In this document: positions 4,680 to 5,076 of the stretch, piece by piece
Numbering within the stretch: position 1 is the first letter of the stretch
How the letters are laid out: each line of letters begins with the position of its first letter
Origin: Omnitrophica bacterium GWA2_52_8
Lineage (GTDB): Bacteria; Omnitrophota; Omnitrophia; Omnitrophales; Aquincolibacteriaceae
Assembly (NCBI GenBank): GCA_001804025.1
Contig: MHFC01000111.1
Coordinates: forward strand, 1-5,076
DNA: 5,076 nt
Reading direction: 5' to 3'
Notes under the pieces: model-generated
What the model was told of the DNA's origin: nothing
Databases searched by the model: none
Seen by the model: only the letters and a program-made list of their open reading frames with translations
Program-made: the position numbers and the translations under genes

Positions 4680-5076
4680 ATGAAACAAGAGACTCGCCGG
4701 AAATCCGGAAAACAAACCATTCTTTGGTGGGTCCTCTGGATCACCGCCACAATCGTCTCTTTTTTTATTGCGGTCTGGTTCTGGACGCCCGTCATCGCTT
4801 CCCGCTTCGGCTCGATCCATCAATCAAGGACCGCGGTCATCTGGGTTGCCGCCGTATTCGGCACATGGCTTCTTTTCCTGGTGCCGCTGATCATCATGAT
4901 GTATGCAAAGGTGGACAAGGTTTATGAAGACGCCCGCATCGCGCGCGAAAAACGCGAACAGCAGTTTCGCTCGCTCGCCGTTGAGCGTGCCCGGCGTGCA
5001 CTTCCCGCGTCCGTGGCCGAAAAAATCCGCCGCTGGCCTGAAACGATCGACGGCGGCCACCTCGTCAACCTGCAGT
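4680..5076 (+). CDS. hypothetical two-helix membrane protein, 3' end cut by window edge
   Basis: The frame opens at ATG 4680, just after an in-frame TAA at 4677, and stays open to the edge (132 codons). The protein begins MKQETRRKSGKQTILWW. A basic N-terminus precedes two hydrophobic helices, at about residues 14-36 (rich in tryptophan) and 51-75. A highly charged, probably helical stretch (KVDKVYEDARIAREKREQQ, 77-95) follows, then a soluble part reaching ETIDGGHLVNLQ at the edge. This suggests a membrane-anchored protein with a cytoplasmic domain. I do not recognise the family. The ribosome binding site is poor: AGGG lies about 14 bases upstream. The gene follows the phosphatidyltransferase by 88 bases on the same strand with no terminator seen, so it may belong to the same operon. 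Other frames here lack hydrophobic organisation and are shorter. Confidence 0.75.
   Translation, partial: MKQETRRKSGKQTILWWVLWITATIVSFFIAVWFWTPVIASRFGSIHQSRTAVIWVAAVFGTWLLFLVPLIIMMYAKVDKVYEDARIAREKREQQFRSLAVERARRALPASVAEKIRRWPETIDGGHLVNLQ

Noticed and set aside
4607..4927. Plus-strand 106-codon open frame overlapping the last gene
   Set aside because: The frame starting at 4680 has organised membrane helices and stays open to the window edge. This one reads as a polar jumble and stops.
1..5076. CRISPR array, rRNA, tRNA, insertion sequence or phage genes
   Set aside because: No regularly spaced direct repeats, conserved rRNA or tRNA segments, transposase or phage proteins were seen on either strand.

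Overview
This window looks like ordinary chromosomal DNA of moderate GC content from a bacterium. It is possibly an uncultured candidate-phylum lineage such as Omnitrophota, but that guess rests only on the gene repertoire and the style of the intergenic palindromes. There are no rRNA or tRNA genes, no CRISPR array, no transposase and no phage genes. Six protein genes can be supported, and two of them run off the window edges.

Left part (1-1940): a DUF1015-family gene on the minus strand reads off the left edge, missing only its last few residues. It is divergent from a small, unrecognised four-helix membrane protein gene on the plus strand (1566-1940). The 253-base gap between them holds two back-to-back promoters whose -35 boxes overlap, and several hairpins ahead of the membrane protein gene.

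Middle (1965-2803): a stand-alone tRNA-binding OB-fold gene (Trbp111 / MetRS C-terminal type) sits on the minus strand, convergent with the membrane protein gene. It is followed by a 518-base intergenic region. That region contains a compound inverted-repeat element (2386-2574), then a good sigma70-type promoter and a leader of about 100 bases. The leader carries an intrinsic-terminator-like hairpin and a competing upstream hairpin.

Right part (2804-5076): an apparent operon for inositol phospholipid synthesis. Ino1 (inositol-3-phosphate synthase) makes inositol 3-phosphate from glucose 6-phosphate. The next gene, 42 bases on, encodes a CDP-alcohol phosphatidyltransferase with the complete catalytic motif. 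It would plausibly join inositol phosphate to CDP-diacylglycerol to give phosphatidylinositol phosphate. A third gene of unknown function, with two membrane helices followed by a charged helix, begins 88 bases later and runs off the right edge.

The most interesting non-coding signals are the attenuator-like leader of ino1, the nested inverted repeat upstream of it, and the shared -35 region of the divergent promoters. All structures were found by eye and no folding energies were computed.
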